Shown piece by piece: positions 7,581 to 17,345 of a stretch of DNA of 40,884 nt; within the stretch, counting starts at the first letter, position 1, and the number at the start of each line of letters is the position of its first letter. This stretch comes from Firmicutes bacterium HGW-Firmicutes-4 (lineage in GTDB: Bacteria > Bacillota > Clostridia > Eubacteriales > Eubacteriaceae), in assembly GCA_002841405.1 (NCBI GenBank), contig PGZR01000012.1:1-40884 (forward strand), in the 5' to 3' direction. Under the pieces are notes generated by a model. It was not told the origin of the DNA. It saw only the letters and a program-made list of their open reading frames with translations, and made no database searches. Position numbers and translations under genes: made by a program.

Positions 7581-8834
7581 ATGAAAAGAAATATCTGGAT
7601 TTGGAACCATTATGCTACAAATATGTACTACGATCAAGCAGGTAGGCACTATTTTTTTTCTAAGAATCTTTTGGAAAAGGGTTATAACCCTACGATATTT
7701 TGTGCTTCAACAAATCATTTTTCGAATGTTAATATAAAAATCGAATCCGATAAATATAAAGTTGATAAAGTTGATGGGATTACCTTTGTTTTCATTAAAA
7801 CACCGAGTTATATTGGAAATAAGAAAGAACGAATTTTCAATATACTTTCATTTTTTTGGAATCTATTTCCTACTGTAAAACAATATACAAAAACAACGGT
7901 AAAACCAGATGTGATTCTTGCGTCAAGTTTTCACCCGCTTACCCTGGTAGCTGGGATTTTTATAGCAAAAAGATTTGGTATTGCGTGTATTTGTGAAGTT
8001 AGAGATTTATGGCCTGAAAGTTTGGTGGCATATGGTGGTTTAAACCAAAGCAGCATCATTGCAAAAGTTCTTTACCAAGGAGAAAAATGGCTATACAAGA
8101 AAGCTGATAAACTGATATTTACAATGGAAGGTGGTTCGCAATATATAGTCGATCAAGGTTGGAATAGTGAAAATGGTGGACCAATTGATCTGAGCAAAAT
8201 ACAACATATCAATAATGGGGTTGATTTGGAGATTTTTGAATATAATAGGATTAATTATGTGACAGAAGATGTGGATTTAGATAATGACATTAGTTTTAAA
8301 GTAGTTTATGCAGGTTCGATTCGTCTTGTCAACAATGTAAAAAAAATTATTGATGCAGCCCGAGTTGTCGAAAAAAATTGTGCTAATAAGATTAGGTTTC
8401 TAATTTATGGTGATGGAACTGATAAAGAAAATCTTGAGAATTACTGCCGTGAGAATAATATTAATAATGTGGTTTTTAAAGGTCACGTTGAGAAAAACAG
8501 AATTCCATATATTTTAAGTAAGTCAAACCTTAATATTATTCACTTTGACGATAATCGAATTAAAAGATATGGTGCAAGTCTCAATAAATTGTTTGAATAT
8601 TTCGCCAGCGGAAAACCGACCGTTTCAGATTGTGAGTTCGGATATGATCTTATTAAAAGGTATAACAGCGGAATTGTGGTTGATCATGGGGACGCTGAAC
8701 AATTGGCCACAACCATTATCCAATTTAGTAATATGTCGCCTAATGAATATGAACAATACTGCCAAAATGCCATTAAGGCTGCAGCGGATTATGACTATCA
8801 TCGGTTAACTGAGAAACTTATCGAATTAATTTAA
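7581..8834 (+). CDS. Glycosyltransferase, GT4 family (WbuB-like)
   Basis: A retaining GT-B glycosyltransferase of about 417 residues, cytoplasmic or membrane-peripheral. It adds a sugar from a nucleotide donor to the lipid-linked repeat. The N-terminal domain contains MYYDQAGRHYFFSKNLLEKGY and CEVRDLWPESL. The C-terminal donor domain contains KVVYAGSIRLVNNVKKII, IYGDGTDKENLE and SLNKLFEYFASGKPTV, the last corresponding to the GT4 E-x7-E-like donor site. The start was set at the ATG 11 bases after AAGGGAGG. The specific linkage cannot be read from sequence. Confidence 0.87.
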   Translation: MKRNIWIWNHYATNMYYDQAGRHYFFSKNLLEKGYNPTIFCASTNHFSNVNIKIESDKYKVDKVDGITFVFIKTPSYIGNKKERIFNILSFFWNLFPTVKQYTKTTVKPDVILASSFHPLTLVAGIFIAKRFGIACICEVRDLWPESLVAYGGLNQSSIIAKVLYQGEKWLYKKADKLIFTMEGGSQYIVDQGWNSENGGPIDLSKIQHINNGVDLEIFEYNRINYVTEDVDLDNDISFKVVYAGSIRLVNNVKKIIDAARVVEKNCANKIRFLIYGDGTDKENLENYCRENNINNVVFKGHVEKNRIPYILSKSNLNIIHFDDNRIKRYGASLNKLFEYFASGKPTVSDCEFGYDLIKRYNSGIVVDHGDAEQLATTIIQFSNMSPNEYEQYCQNAIKAAADYDYHRLTEKLIELI

Positions 8835-8848
8835 AGGGAGTTATTGAA

Positions 8849-10153
8849 ATGACGATCAAAGAGAAATTAATTTTAAAAACAGCAATATTAGGTGTTGTCG
8901 GTCTTGGTTATGTGGGGCTTCCATTAGCGGTGGAAAAAGCAAAGGCGGGTTTTAAAACCATTGGGTTTGATGTTCAAAAAGCGAAGGTTGATATGGTTAA
9001 TGCTGGGCACAATTACATTGGCGATGTGGTCAATGAAGACCTGGAAAAAATTGTCAAATCTGGCCTTCTTTCGGCAACAACCGATTTTTCCAGAGTAGCG
9101 GCAGCTGATTGTGTTTGCATTTGCGTGCCGACCCCCCTTGATGAACATCAGCAGCCAGATATCAGCTATGTTAAGTCTTCGGCTGAAAGTATTGTTCCAT
9201 ACATGCACAAAGAGATGCTGATTGTACTGGAATCAACTACCTATCCAGGAACCACCGAAGAACTCCTAAAACCAATTTTTGAGTCGTCGGGTCTAAAATG
9301 CGGAAAGGATTTTTTTCTGGCTTTTTCTCCGGAGCGGGTTGATCCCGGAAATCTGATTTACAAAACAAAAAATACTCCCAAGGTAACCGGAGGAATCACA
9401 CCACAGTGTACTGAAGTGGCTGCTGCTATGTATGAAAGTATTCTACAGGCACCAATTTATCGCGTATCATCACCGGCGGTAGCAGAAATGGAAAAGATTC
9501 TCGAAAATACCTATCGCAATATTAACATTGGATTGGTCAATGAATTGGCAATGCTATGCCATAAAATGGGGATCAGTATTTGGGAGGTAATCGATGCCGC
9601 CAAGTCGAAGCCTTATGGATTTCAGGCTTTTTATCCGGGGCCCGGGGTTGGTGGACATTGTATTCCTCTGGATCCCTACTATCTTTCCTGGAAGGCCAGA
9701 GAATACGGGTTTCACACCTCAATGATTGAATCTTCGATGATGGTAAATGACCGGATGCCAGAATATTGCGCCGAACGGGCGAGTAAGATATTAAACCACC
9801 ATAAGAAAACTCTGAGTGATTCCCGAATTTTATTTCTTGGGGTAGCTTATAAACAGGATATCGGCGATTACAGAGAGAGTCCTGCCATAAAACTGATGGG
9901 TGAAATTGAAAATGAAGGCGCCGAGGTACTTTACTATGATTCATTCGTCCCTGAATATCCGGATCATGGGAAAACTCGAAAAAGCGAACTTGAGTTATCC
10001 GTGGAATTAATTGAATCAGCGGATTTAATTATCATCACAACTGCTCACTCAGATGTTGATTACGATCTTGTCCAAAAGCATGGTAAATATATATTTGATA
10101 CAAAAAATGCAATGAAAAACTTAGAAAATCGAGACAATATTGAGCTGCTATAA
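8849..10153 (+). CDS. wbpA: UDP-N-acetylglucosamine 6-dehydrogenase, WbpA-like
   Basis: This enzyme oxidises C6 of UDP-GlcNAc to the uronic acid, using two NAD+. The NAD-binding motif GLGYVG is at 18-23 and the catalytic cysteine is Cys271 in GPGVGGHCIPLDPYYLSWK. The 434-residue length matches WbpA/TviB-type UDP-HexNAc dehydrogenases rather than the shorter Ugd. The three following genes are WbpB-, WbpD- and WbpE-like, which makes it the first step of UDP-2,3-diacetamido-glucuronate synthesis. A ribosome site AAAGGGAG precedes the ATG. Confidence 0.92.
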   Translation: MTIKEKLILKTAILGVVGLGYVGLPLAVEKAKAGFKTIGFDVQKAKVDMVNAGHNYIGDVVNEDLEKIVKSGLLSATTDFSRVAAADCVCICVPTPLDEHQQPDISYVKSSAESIVPYMHKEMLIVLESTTYPGTTEELLKPIFESSGLKCGKDFFLAFSPERVDPGNLIYKTKNTPKVTGGITPQCTEVAAAMYESILQAPIYRVSSPAVAEMEKILENTYRNINIGLVNELAMLCHKMGISIWEVIDAAKSKPYGFQAFYPGPGVGGHCIPLDPYYLSWKAREYGFHTSMIESSMMVNDRMPEYCAERASKILNHHKKTLSDSRILFLGVAYKQDIGDYRESPAIKLMGEIENEGAEVLYYDSFVPEYPDHGKTRKSELELSVELIESADLIIITTAHSDVDYDLVQKHGKYIFDTKNAMKNLENRDNIELL

Positions 10154-10165
10154 GGAGGTATACGC

Positions 10166-11245
10166 TTGGGTTTAAAATATGCACTAGTCGGATGTGGAAA
10201 AATTTCGTCCAATCACATTGCCGCAGCACTTGCCAATAACCTTGAAATTATTGCATTGTGTGACGTCAATTTGGGGAGTATGGCGGCGGCCATATCAAAA
10301 TTTAATCTCTCGGCAGAGATCCACCAATATTCAGATCATCAAGAGTTAATAAACATAGAACAACCGGATCTTGTCGCGATATGCACGCAAAATGGAAAAC
10401 ATGGGTCGATTGCGTTGGATTTTATTGATGCTGGATGCAACGTGATTATTGAAAAACCAATGACACTTTCATTGGCTGAGGCTGATGAAATTATTATTAG
10501 AGCAAAACAAAAAAAAGTTAAAGTCAGCGTTTGTCACCAGAATCGTTTTAACCAGTCAGTTATCAAAATTCGCGAAGCAATAGAGCAGAATCGTTTTGGA
10601 AAACTATTTTACGGGACCGCCCATATCCGATGGAACCGCGGCAGTGAGTACTATGCTGGATCAAAATGGCGGGGGACCTGGGAACACGATGGTGGAGCCC
10701 TGATGAATCAATGCATACACAATATCGATCTGTTGAGATGGATGATGGGGGATGAGATCATTGAAGTGGTGGGAATGACAGATAATCTTAATCATTCCTA
10801 TATCGAAGCGGAAGATTTTGGAATTGCGCTAATCCGGTTTGCAAATGGAAGCTATGGTATTGTTGAAGGAACTACAGTAATTTACCCCAAAAATCTGGAA
10901 GAAACACTTTATCTGTTTGGCGAAAAAGGAACGGTCAAAGCAGGTGGTCAATCTGTTAATATAATTGAGGAATGGCAATTTGCTGATGCCTGTGATGATA
11001 CCCTTGAAGTAAAAGAAAAATTCAGCAAGAATCCCCCTAATGTCGATGGATATGGACATTCACCTTATTATGCCGATGTGATTGAAGCCATCAAAATGAA
11101 TCGCGAACCGTCAATTACCGCAGAAGATGGCAGAAGAGCAGTTGAACTCATTCTGGCGATCTATCAATCAGCCGCAGAAGGACGGAGCGTCAGGCTTCCA
11201 TTGGAAAAATGCAGCACCAAAGATTTTAAAGGTAGGTTTAAATAA
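10166..11245 (+). CDS. wbpB: UDP-N-acetyl-glucosaminuronate 3-dehydrogenase, WbpB-like (Gfo/Idh/MocA family)
   Basis: Predicted to oxidise the C3 hydroxyl of UDP-GlcNAcA, producing the 3-keto sugar for transamination by WbpE. The Rossmann start YALVGCGKISSNHIAA and the Gfo/Idh/MocA motif IIEKPMTLSLAEAD are visible, with CHQNRFN and GGALMNQCIHNIDLLRWM downstream. The gene uses a TTG start placed 7 bases after a perfect AAGGAGG; no ATG is near. It overlaps the next gene by one base (TAATG). Length is 359 residues, slightly longer than WbpB of Pseudomonas. Confidence 0.88.
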   Translation: MGLKYALVGCGKISSNHIAAALANNLEIIALCDVNLGSMAAAISKFNLSAEIHQYSDHQELINIEQPDLVAICTQNGKHGSIALDFIDAGCNVIIEKPMTLSLAEADEIIIRAKQKKVKVSVCHQNRFNQSVIKIREAIEQNRFGKLFYGTAHIRWNRGSEYYAGSKWRGTWEHDGGALMNQCIHNIDLLRWMMGDEIIEVVGMTDNLNHSYIEAEDFGIALIRFANGSYGIVEGTTVIYPKNLEETLYLFGEKGTVKAGGQSVNIIEEWQFADACDDTLEVKEKFSKNPPNVDGYGHSPYYADVIEAIKMNREPSITAEDGRRAVELILAIYQSAAEGRSVRLPLEKCSTKDFKGRFK

Positions 11246-11805
11246 TGAACTATTATGTACATGAAAGTAGTTATGTCGATAAAGACGTAGTGATAGGCGA
11301 AGGAACAAAAGTGTGGCATTTTTGTCATGTGCAGGAAGAGTCGCAGATTGGTAAAGATTGTTCATTAGGACAAAATGTCAATATTGGTAGTCGTGTAAAA
11401 ATTGGCAATGGAGTGAAAATTCAAAATAATGTTTCTGTTTATGAAGGTGTTGAGTTAGAAGATTACGTTTTTTGTGGCCCATCGATGGTTTTCACCAACG
11501 ATCTGACCCCGAGAAGCAAATATCCAAAAGGCCCGGGAGGATTTAAAAAAACGCTGGTTCGCTATGGTGCTTCGATAGGTGCCAACGCTACCATCGTTTG
11601 TGGCAACACCATTGGTCGATGGGCAATGATTGCGTCTGGAGCCGTTGTCACCAAAGACGTTCCAGACCATGCTCTAATGGCTGGTGTGCCAGCAAAACAA
11701 ATCGGATGGGTTTGTGAATGCGGAACACCTTTAAAAACGGGATTGTCCTGTGAGGCTTGCGATAGAATATACAGCTGCGAGAATAATCAATTAATTCAAA
11801 AATAA
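11245..11805 (+). CDS. wbpD: UDP-3-amino-GlcNAcA N-acetyltransferase, WbpD-like (left-handed beta-helix)
   Basis: Predicted to acetylate the 3-amino group using acetyl-CoA, completing UDP-2,3-diacetamido-glucuronate. Hexapeptide repeats run from about residue 10 to 150, including VIGEGTKVWHFCHV, IGKDCSLGQNVNIG, GNTIGRWAMIASGAVVTKDV and ALMAGVPAKQIGWV. The C-terminal tail has a four-cysteine ribbon pattern (C-x-C-x9-C-x2-C) seen in WbpD relatives. The start overlaps the wbpB stop by one base. It is 186 residues long, as expected. Confidence 0.9.
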   Translation: MNYYVHESSYVDKDVVIGEGTKVWHFCHVQEESQIGKDCSLGQNVNIGSRVKIGNGVKIQNNVSVYEGVELEDYVFCGPSMVFTNDLTPRSKYPKGPGGFKKTLVRYGASIGANATIVCGNTIGRWAMIASGAVVTKDVPDHALMAGVPAKQIGWVCECGTPLKTGLSCEACDRIYSCENNQLIQK

Positions 11806-11833
11806 GAAGAACAACGAGTGGAGTGTGATTTCA

Positions 11834-12964
11834 ATGGAATTCAGAGACTTAAAGACCCAATATCAAACCTATCAAAATGAAATTGATGGGGCCATTCAAA
11901 ATGTTCTGAAGAATGCTGACTTTATTGGTGGGAAAGAAATAAATGTTTTAGAAGAACGGCTGGCTGAATATGTTGGTGTTAAGCATTGCATCACCTGTGC
12001 CAATGGTACTGAAGCCATGACCCTGGTTTTGATGGCCTGGGATATTAAAGCAGGAGATGCCGTCTTTGTACCGGATTTTACCTTTTTTTCAACTGGAGAG
12101 GTTGTCGCACTGGCAGGGGCGACCCCGATATTTGTTGATGTTGACGAAAACACCTTTAACTTGGATCCGCAAAAGTTGGAAATAGCGATAAAAGCAGTGC
12201 TTCAAAAAGGTGAGCTGCAACCGAAAGCCGTAATCCCGGTGGATTTATTTGGGTTGCCGGCAAATTACCCAGAGATCACAGGAATCGCCAGGAAATATAA
12301 TTTATTGATACTGGAGGATTCGGCACAGGGTTTTGGAGGGCGTATTAATGAACAAAAAGCAGGTAGTTTTGGTGCCGCCGCCACGACCTCGTTTTTTCCC
12401 GCCAAGCCACTAGGATGCTATGGAGATGGCGGTGCCATTTTTACAGACGATGATCAATGGGCAGCTCAACTCAAATCGTTGAAAGTTCATGGGAAGGGCC
12501 GCGATAAATATGACAATGTTCGAATCGGGCTGAATTCCAGATTGGATACGATTCAGGCAGCGGTGCTGAATGTGAAGTTATCCTTCTTCATCAAAGCGGA
12601 ACTTGATGCGGTTAATTATTTTTATTCATTATACAACCAAAAGCTCAACGATATTGTAAAAACCCCCGTGATCCCAAATGGTTATTATTCCAGCTTTGCC
12701 CAGTACACCATCAGGCTTAAAGATTTATCAGAACGTGAGAAATTGAAAACAAGCCTTGGAAAAAACCAAATACCAGCAATGATCTATTATGCAAAACCGA
12801 TGCATCATCAGAAGGCTTTTGGTAATCAATATTTTGATGAGTCGGATTATCTGGTTGCCAATAGGCTCTGTGAGACGGTTCTCTCCCTGCCCATGCATCC
12901 ATATTTAAAGGAAAGGGAGATAGAACAAATATGCAATTTTGTTCTTAAAACTTTGGAGAAGTGA
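11834..12964 (+). CDS. wbpE: PLP-dependent aminotransferase, WbpE-like (DegT/DnrJ family)
   Basis: Transfers an amino group, usually from glutamate, to C3 of the 3-keto uronic acid nucleotide sugar. PLP-site residues are visible: EDSAQGFGG (Asp162), TTSFFPAKPLGCYGDGG with the Schiff-base Lys191, and RIGLNSRLDTIQAAVL. The start was chosen at the ATG with GGAG 10 bases upstream; an in-frame GTG three codons earlier is possible. Length is 376 residues. It completes the WbpA-B-D-E set, here in the order A-B-D-E. Confidence 0.9.
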   Translation: MEFRDLKTQYQTYQNEIDGAIQNVLKNADFIGGKEINVLEERLAEYVGVKHCITCANGTEAMTLVLMAWDIKAGDAVFVPDFTFFSTGEVVALAGATPIFVDVDENTFNLDPQKLEIAIKAVLQKGELQPKAVIPVDLFGLPANYPEITGIARKYNLLILEDSAQGFGGRINEQKAGSFGAAATTSFFPAKPLGCYGDGGAIFTDDDQWAAQLKSLKVHGKGRDKYDNVRIGLNSRLDTIQAAVLNVKLSFFIKAELDAVNYFYSLYNQKLNDIVKTPVIPNGYYSSFAQYTIRLKDLSEREKLKTSLGKNQIPAMIYYAKPMHHQKAFGNQYFDESDYLVANRLCETVLSLPMHPYLKEREIEQICNFVLKTLEK

Positions 12965-12968
12965 TGAG

Positions 12969-14072
12969 ATGAGAATATTACATATCAATTCATATTATGC
13001 CCAGGGTGTTTTTTATAAAAATTTATATGATGAACAGATCAGACGCAATATGGCTATTGATGTTTATGTACCAACCCCGGTTCCAGTCAGCCGGGATCTG
13101 GGAACCTACACCCTAATCAGTCTCAATCACAAAAAAGTTGATCGCTATATTTTTCATGTAAAACATATGAAGATTTATCATGATATAAAAAAAACATATG
13201 AATTGCGTGATTATTCAGTTGTTCATGCCCATTCATTGTTCTCCAATGGCTATGTTGCGATGCGAATCAAGCGGGATTTTGGGATTCCCTATCTAGTCGC
13301 AGTAAGAGATACTGATGCAAATGTGTTTTTTAAACGGATGGTTTGGTTAAGAAAGCTGGGTATTGATATCTTGAAGGAGGCTGAAAGAATCATCTTTTTA
13401 TCGAGTACTTATCGCGATGCAGTGATTGAAAAATATGTGCCGATTCATCTCAAGAAAGCAGTAGCAGAGAAATCAGAGATCATCCCTAATGGAATAGCTG
13501 AATTTTGGCTAGAAAATAGTGGCGTTCCAAAAAAAATAGATAACAGTAAACAGCTTAATCTTTTGTTTGTGGGGCTGATCAATAAAAGAAAAAATATTCC
13601 AACAACTGTTCGGGCAATTAAAATTCTACAGAATCAGGGATACGAGATTTGTTTTACCATCGTTGGAAGAGTCTCTGATGGGGCAATTTTTAAGCAGCTT
13701 AAAAATGAGCCATTTGTACAATGCATTTCTCACTCTTCCAGAGAAGAGTTGATCGATATTTATCGGAATAACGATATCTTTGTGATGCCATCTATTACCG
13801 AAACCTTTGGGTTGGTTTATCCAGAAGCCATGAGTCAGGGATTGCCGGTAATTTATACTAGCGGTCAGGGCTTTGACGGTCAATTTCAGGATGGCCAGGT
13901 CGGATTTGCCGTCAATTGTTATGATGCTGAAGAAATTGCTGAAAAGATTATTAAAATAGTAACCAACTATCAGGAATTATCGGAAAATGCAGTTACAAGT
14001 GCGAAAAAATTTCGGTGGTCGGATATCAATCAAAAGTATTTGAACATTTATCAGGAAATCCAGAGCAATTAA
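12969..14072 (+). CDS. Glycosyltransferase, GT4 family
   Basis: A 367-residue GT-B enzyme. The N-terminal domain has LHINSYYAQGVFYKNLYDEQ and VVHAHSLFSNGYVAM. The C-terminal domain has LLFVGLINKRKNIPTTVRAI, FTIVGRVSDG and FVMPSITETFGLVYPEAMSQ, the last holding the ETFGLVYPEA donor-binding motif typical of GT4. The start was set at the ATG 10 bases after GGAG; the wbpE stop lies 4 bases before it. Its substrates are unknown; it probably adds one residue of the repeat. Confidence 0.88.
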   Translation: MRILHINSYYAQGVFYKNLYDEQIRRNMAIDVYVPTPVPVSRDLGTYTLISLNHKKVDRYIFHVKHMKIYHDIKKTYELRDYSVVHAHSLFSNGYVAMRIKRDFGIPYLVAVRDTDANVFFKRMVWLRKLGIDILKEAERIIFLSSTYRDAVIEKYVPIHLKKAVAEKSEIIPNGIAEFWLENSGVPKKIDNSKQLNLLFVGLINKRKNIPTTVRAIKILQNQGYEICFTIVGRVSDGAIFKQLKNEPFVQCISHSSREELIDIYRNNDIFVMPSITETFGLVYPEAMSQGLPVIYTSGQGFDGQFQDGQVGFAVNCYDAEEIAEKIIKIVTNYQELSENAVTSAKKFRWSDINQKYLNIYQEIQSN

Positions 14073-14095
14073 TGCCAGGAAGGGAAGAGGTTCGG

Positions 14096-15259
14096 ATGAC
14101 GAAAAATAAACACATTTGCTTTATTGTACCAAATTATCCCACACAAACCGATCCGGTTTACACTTTTGTTAAACAAGTAGTTGATGCCATTGCCAAAATG
14201 GGATATTGTTGCTCAGTCATTGCGCCTCAAAGCTTGACAAAAAAAATCTTCAAAAAAAAATCTGGCCGCTCGCTGTTCTGGCAGGATTTTATTGAAGCGG
14301 GGATCTGGGTCGATGTTTATCAGCCCAGAGTCCTGACCTTTTCGAATCTCAGCCTGTTTGGAAGAAATATTTCGGCTCATCTGACTCAGAAAGCGGTCAT
14401 CCGTTGTTTTAAACGGATCAAGCCTTGTCCGGAGCTGCTATACGGCCATTTCTGGCATTCGGGTGTCACGGCAGGCTTGATTAGCCAAAAATATCAGATT
14501 CCTTTCTTTGTTGCCACAGGTGAAAGCAAGATCTGGGTAGAAAGCCTTTTTCCTCGTAAGACCATTGATAATGCTTTGGCCGATATCAGTGGGGCCATCT
14601 GTGTTTCGACTAAAAATCTTGACGAGAGTTTGGTATTAAAGCTCGCTACCCAAGATAAAATGGTCGTGATCCCAAATGCCATTGATCCCGAAAAGTTCTA
14701 TAAAATGGATAAAGAGCTTGTCAGAAAAAAATTGGGATTTAAAGCGGATGATTTTATTGTATCATTTATGGGTTCATTTGATGAACGCAAGGGCGTGATG
14801 CGGTTGTCAGCGGCGATGAAACAGGTTAATCTGGCGAAGGTCATTTACATCGGTTCTGGAGAACTGATGCCAATAGGTGATGAAATTCTCTTTGCCGGCA
14901 GACTCTCACATGATCAGGTCAGCGAGTATTTAAATGCTTCTGACGTTTTTGTACTTCCAACCCTTGCTGAAGGATGCAGTAATGCAATACTCGAAGCCAT
15001 GGCCTGCGGGTTACCGATTATTTCGTCGGATCAGGACTTTAATAATGAGATTCTGACACCGGCGGATTCTATCCGGATTGATTCTATGGATATCAATGCC
15101 ATAGCTGAAGCTATTAATCAAATAAAAAATGATGCATATCTAAGAAATAAAATGTCAGAATCGGCACTTATTCATTCGCAGCCATTTCATATCAAAAATC
15201 GAGCCTTAAGAATTATGGACTTTATAGAAAATGTGATTGATAAGAAAAATGAGGTTTGA
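14096..15259 (+). CDS. Glycosyltransferase, GT4 family
   Basis: A 387-residue GT-B enzyme beginning MTKNKHICFIVPNYPTQTDP. The acceptor domain includes LLYGHFWHSGVTAGLISQKY. The donor domain includes VSFMGSFDERKGVMRL and VFVLPTLAEGCSNAILEAMA, with the EGCSNAILEA donor motif. The start was placed at the ATG just after GGAAGAGG; upstream in-frame starts lie within the preceding gene. It is close behind the previous GT4 gene, in the same operon. Confidence 0.88.
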   Translation: MTKNKHICFIVPNYPTQTDPVYTFVKQVVDAIAKMGYCCSVIAPQSLTKKIFKKKSGRSLFWQDFIEAGIWVDVYQPRVLTFSNLSLFGRNISAHLTQKAVIRCFKRIKPCPELLYGHFWHSGVTAGLISQKYQIPFFVATGESKIWVESLFPRKTIDNALADISGAICVSTKNLDESLVLKLATQDKMVVIPNAIDPEKFYKMDKELVRKKLGFKADDFIVSFMGSFDERKGVMRLSAAMKQVNLAKVIYIGSGELMPIGDEILFAGRLSHDQVSEYLNASDVFVLPTLAEGCSNAILEAMACGLPIISSDQDFNNEILTPADSIRIDSMDINAIAEAINQIKNDAYLRNKMSESALIHSQPFHIKNRALRIMDFIENVIDKKNEV

Positions 15260-15260
15260 A

Positions 15261-16571
15261 ATGATGATCAAAAAATCGGCGGAAACTTTTTGGGTATTGG
15301 CGTTGGCACTTGCATTAATTGTAGTCGGTCTTACGTTCAAGCCTTTTTTAATAATTGGAGTTATGATTGCCAGTGGTTATGTATTTTTCATGGGAACAGA
15401 AGGTATTTATGGGCTGTTCTTCATGTTACCATTTTCGCCAATCCTAAAATCGTCTCCTGGGGGAATAACTTTTTTTAATGTTTTGATCGCAGTTTTTATT
15501 CTCAGGATGGTTTTATTTGATGAAAAATCCAAGGTATCAATTTATCAGATTTTGTCAATGTTGGTACTGATAATTTTTTCGTTATTAAATATCAACAATG
15601 CGGCTCTGATTAAATTGTTTGACCTGCTAATATACTTTGTACTGGCGATTTTAGTCATGAACGCTCAGGAAAGTATTGATGCACGAAAATTGTTAATGTT
15701 CTTTGTAGCAGCCATTCTTATTGCGTCGGTCCTGGGGTATTTCAGCGATTTTGTGCCTGGGTTAAGTACGTTTATAAGAGAAACCAGAATTAAACTCGAC
15801 GATGGTGATATTTTTGGTAGGTTTTCGGGCATTCAAACCAATCCTAATTTTTATACAATGGACATTACAATTGCGGTTGCCGCACTACTTTACATGATTG
15901 GCATGAAAAAACAGCAGTGGTATGATTATTTACTGGTTACTTTGTTGTTGGGATTTGGTTTTTTATCTTTAAGCCTATCTTTTTTCTTAACAGTTGGAGC
16001 AATATTTAGCCTATATTTTATTTATAAATTATTTCTTATAACCAAATTATCGTTTGATCTCAAAGCGTTTATTAGGGGAATGACTGTTATTTTATTGATA
16101 CTCATCATAATTTCTCAGGTTATGAACATTCCATATTTTGACATTTATCTGAGAAGATTGGGAGTGGGAAGCTTTGTTGATCAAAGTCTATCAGATCTTA
16201 CTACTGGCCGGTCTGATATCTGGTCTGATTACCTTAATCTCTTTATAAGTGACTGGAGAATATTTTTGTTTGGTGTGGGATACTCCCTTGAGAATTATAA
16301 TTTACGGCAAGCGCATAGCTATTTTCTGGAACTTTTTATTCACTTGGGGATTGTAGGATCAATTATCTATCTTAATTTATTAAATGCAGTATTCAAACCA
16401 TTTACAATGAACATCAGAGGTCGTATGCTCTGTTTGTTGCCTTTAGCAGCTTTGCTTATAAGAGGATTTGGAATTAATTTATTGTTTCGAGAGAATTTTA
16501 TCTTTTACCTGATAATTTGTGCATTAGTCATGGCTGATGATAAGGGTGCGAGTTTAAATCCTTACCCATGA
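15261..16571 (+). CDS. Wzy-like polysaccharide polymerase / O-antigen ligase family membrane protein
   Basis: A polytopic membrane protein of 436 residues with roughly ten or more hydrophobic segments. The pattern GRFSGIQTNPNFYTMDI followed by a large outer loop with TTGRSDIW and RQAHSYFLELFIHLG is typical of Wzy/WaaL-type proteins. In a locus with Wzx flippases and a priming transferase, polymerase is the likelier role: it joins lipid-linked repeats outside the membrane. The start is at one of two adjacent ATGs (15261 or 15264) after GAGG. The first ATG lies one base after the preceding stop codon. Confidence 0.82.
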   Translation: MMIKKSAETFWVLALALALIVVGLTFKPFLIIGVMIASGYVFFMGTEGIYGLFFMLPFSPILKSSPGGITFFNVLIAVFILRMVLFDEKSKVSIYQILSMLVLIIFSLLNINNAALIKLFDLLIYFVLAILVMNAQESIDARKLLMFFVAAILIASVLGYFSDFVPGLSTFIRETRIKLDDGDIFGRFSGIQTNPNFYTMDITIAVAALLYMIGMKKQQWYDYLLVTLLLGFGFLSLSLSFFLTVGAIFSLYFIYKLFLITKLSFDLKAFIRGMTVILLILIIISQVMNIPYFDIYLRRLGVGSFVDQSLSDLTTGRSDIWSDYLNLFISDWRIFLFGVGYSLENYNLRQAHSYFLELFIHLGIVGSIIYLNLLNAVFKPFTMNIRGRMLCLLPLAALLIRGFGINLLFRENFIFYLIICALVMADDKGASLNPYP

Positions 16572-16584
16572 AATGGAGACGATA

Positions 16585-17292
16585 ATGAATAAAGACATAA
16601 TACTTTTGGAGTTTAATGGTGTTCCGGGATCCGGCAAAACGACACTTTCAAATAGCGTAATCGCGAATCTGAATGGAATAGATTATCCAGTCTATTCCTA
16701 TCATAAGATAATTAAGAAACCAACCAGAAAAAATTTAAAACTGTTGTTTAAATATTTGATCCATGTGAAATGTTCGAGTTTTAGAATGGGTTGTCTCGGA
16801 ATGCTGTATTTATTAACAAACAAAAAATTCAACCGCGAAAACTGGTTAAGAATAGTCTCGATAATCATTCTTTATGATTTTTATCAGAAAAAAAGCATGG
16901 AGAATAGTGACGAGGTTATTTTAGTTGATCAGGGAATTATTCAGCAAATCGTTTCAATTAGCTATGAAACCGAGTTGATATCGGATCGATTTGTAAAAAA
17001 AATTATAGCGCGTTTAAAAAAGAAAAATTTGCATCTGTATATCATCAATGTTGATCTTGATGTTACGGAATCATTTGATCGCCTCAATTTAAGAGTAGGA
17101 AATGTCTCGAGAATACAGAATATGAACCGAAAAAAAGGGATTGAAACTTTAAAAATACAGCAAAATAATTTTGACATAATCAGAGAAATCATTAGGAAAA
17201 CGGGGATGGATAGTATTGATATTAATACACAGGTGAGCGTTGATGAAAATGTGTTAATAATAAAAGATTTTATTGTTAAAATAAAGAGTTGA
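16585..17292 (+). CDS. P-loop kinase-like protein of unknown substrate
   Basis: A 235-residue protein whose N-terminus carries a Walker A motif, GVPGSGKT (about 12-19), after LLEFN. A later VDQGIIQQIV segment resembles the acidic site of deoxynucleoside/thymidylate kinase-like folds. The start at ATG 16585 follows TGGAG by 6 bases; an ATG at 16573 is less likely. Similar kinase-like proteins turn up in polysaccharide loci without a known role. A second one, unrelated in length, is at 20425. The substrate is not predictable. Confidence 0.65.
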   Translation: MNKDIILLEFNGVPGSGKTTLSNSVIANLNGIDYPVYSYHKIIKKPTRKNLKLLFKYLIHVKCSSFRMGCLGMLYLLTNKKFNRENWLRIVSIIILYDFYQKKSMENSDEVILVDQGIIQQIVSISYETELISDRFVKKIIARLKKKNLHLYIINVDLDVTESFDRLNLRVGNVSRIQNMNRKKGIETLKIQQNNFDIIREIIRKTGMDSIDINTQVSVDENVLIIKDFIVKIKS

Positions 17293-17345
17293 TAAATTTT
17301 AATTAATTGATAAAAACGAGGTTTAGGTAAAATAGGAGTAGGGCT

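Noticed and set aside
10829-11059. Minus-strand frames of 60-130 residues throughout the polysaccharide genes.
   Set aside because: They lie opposite genes with strong family motifs and lack ribosome sites or recognisable domains, so they are shadow frames.
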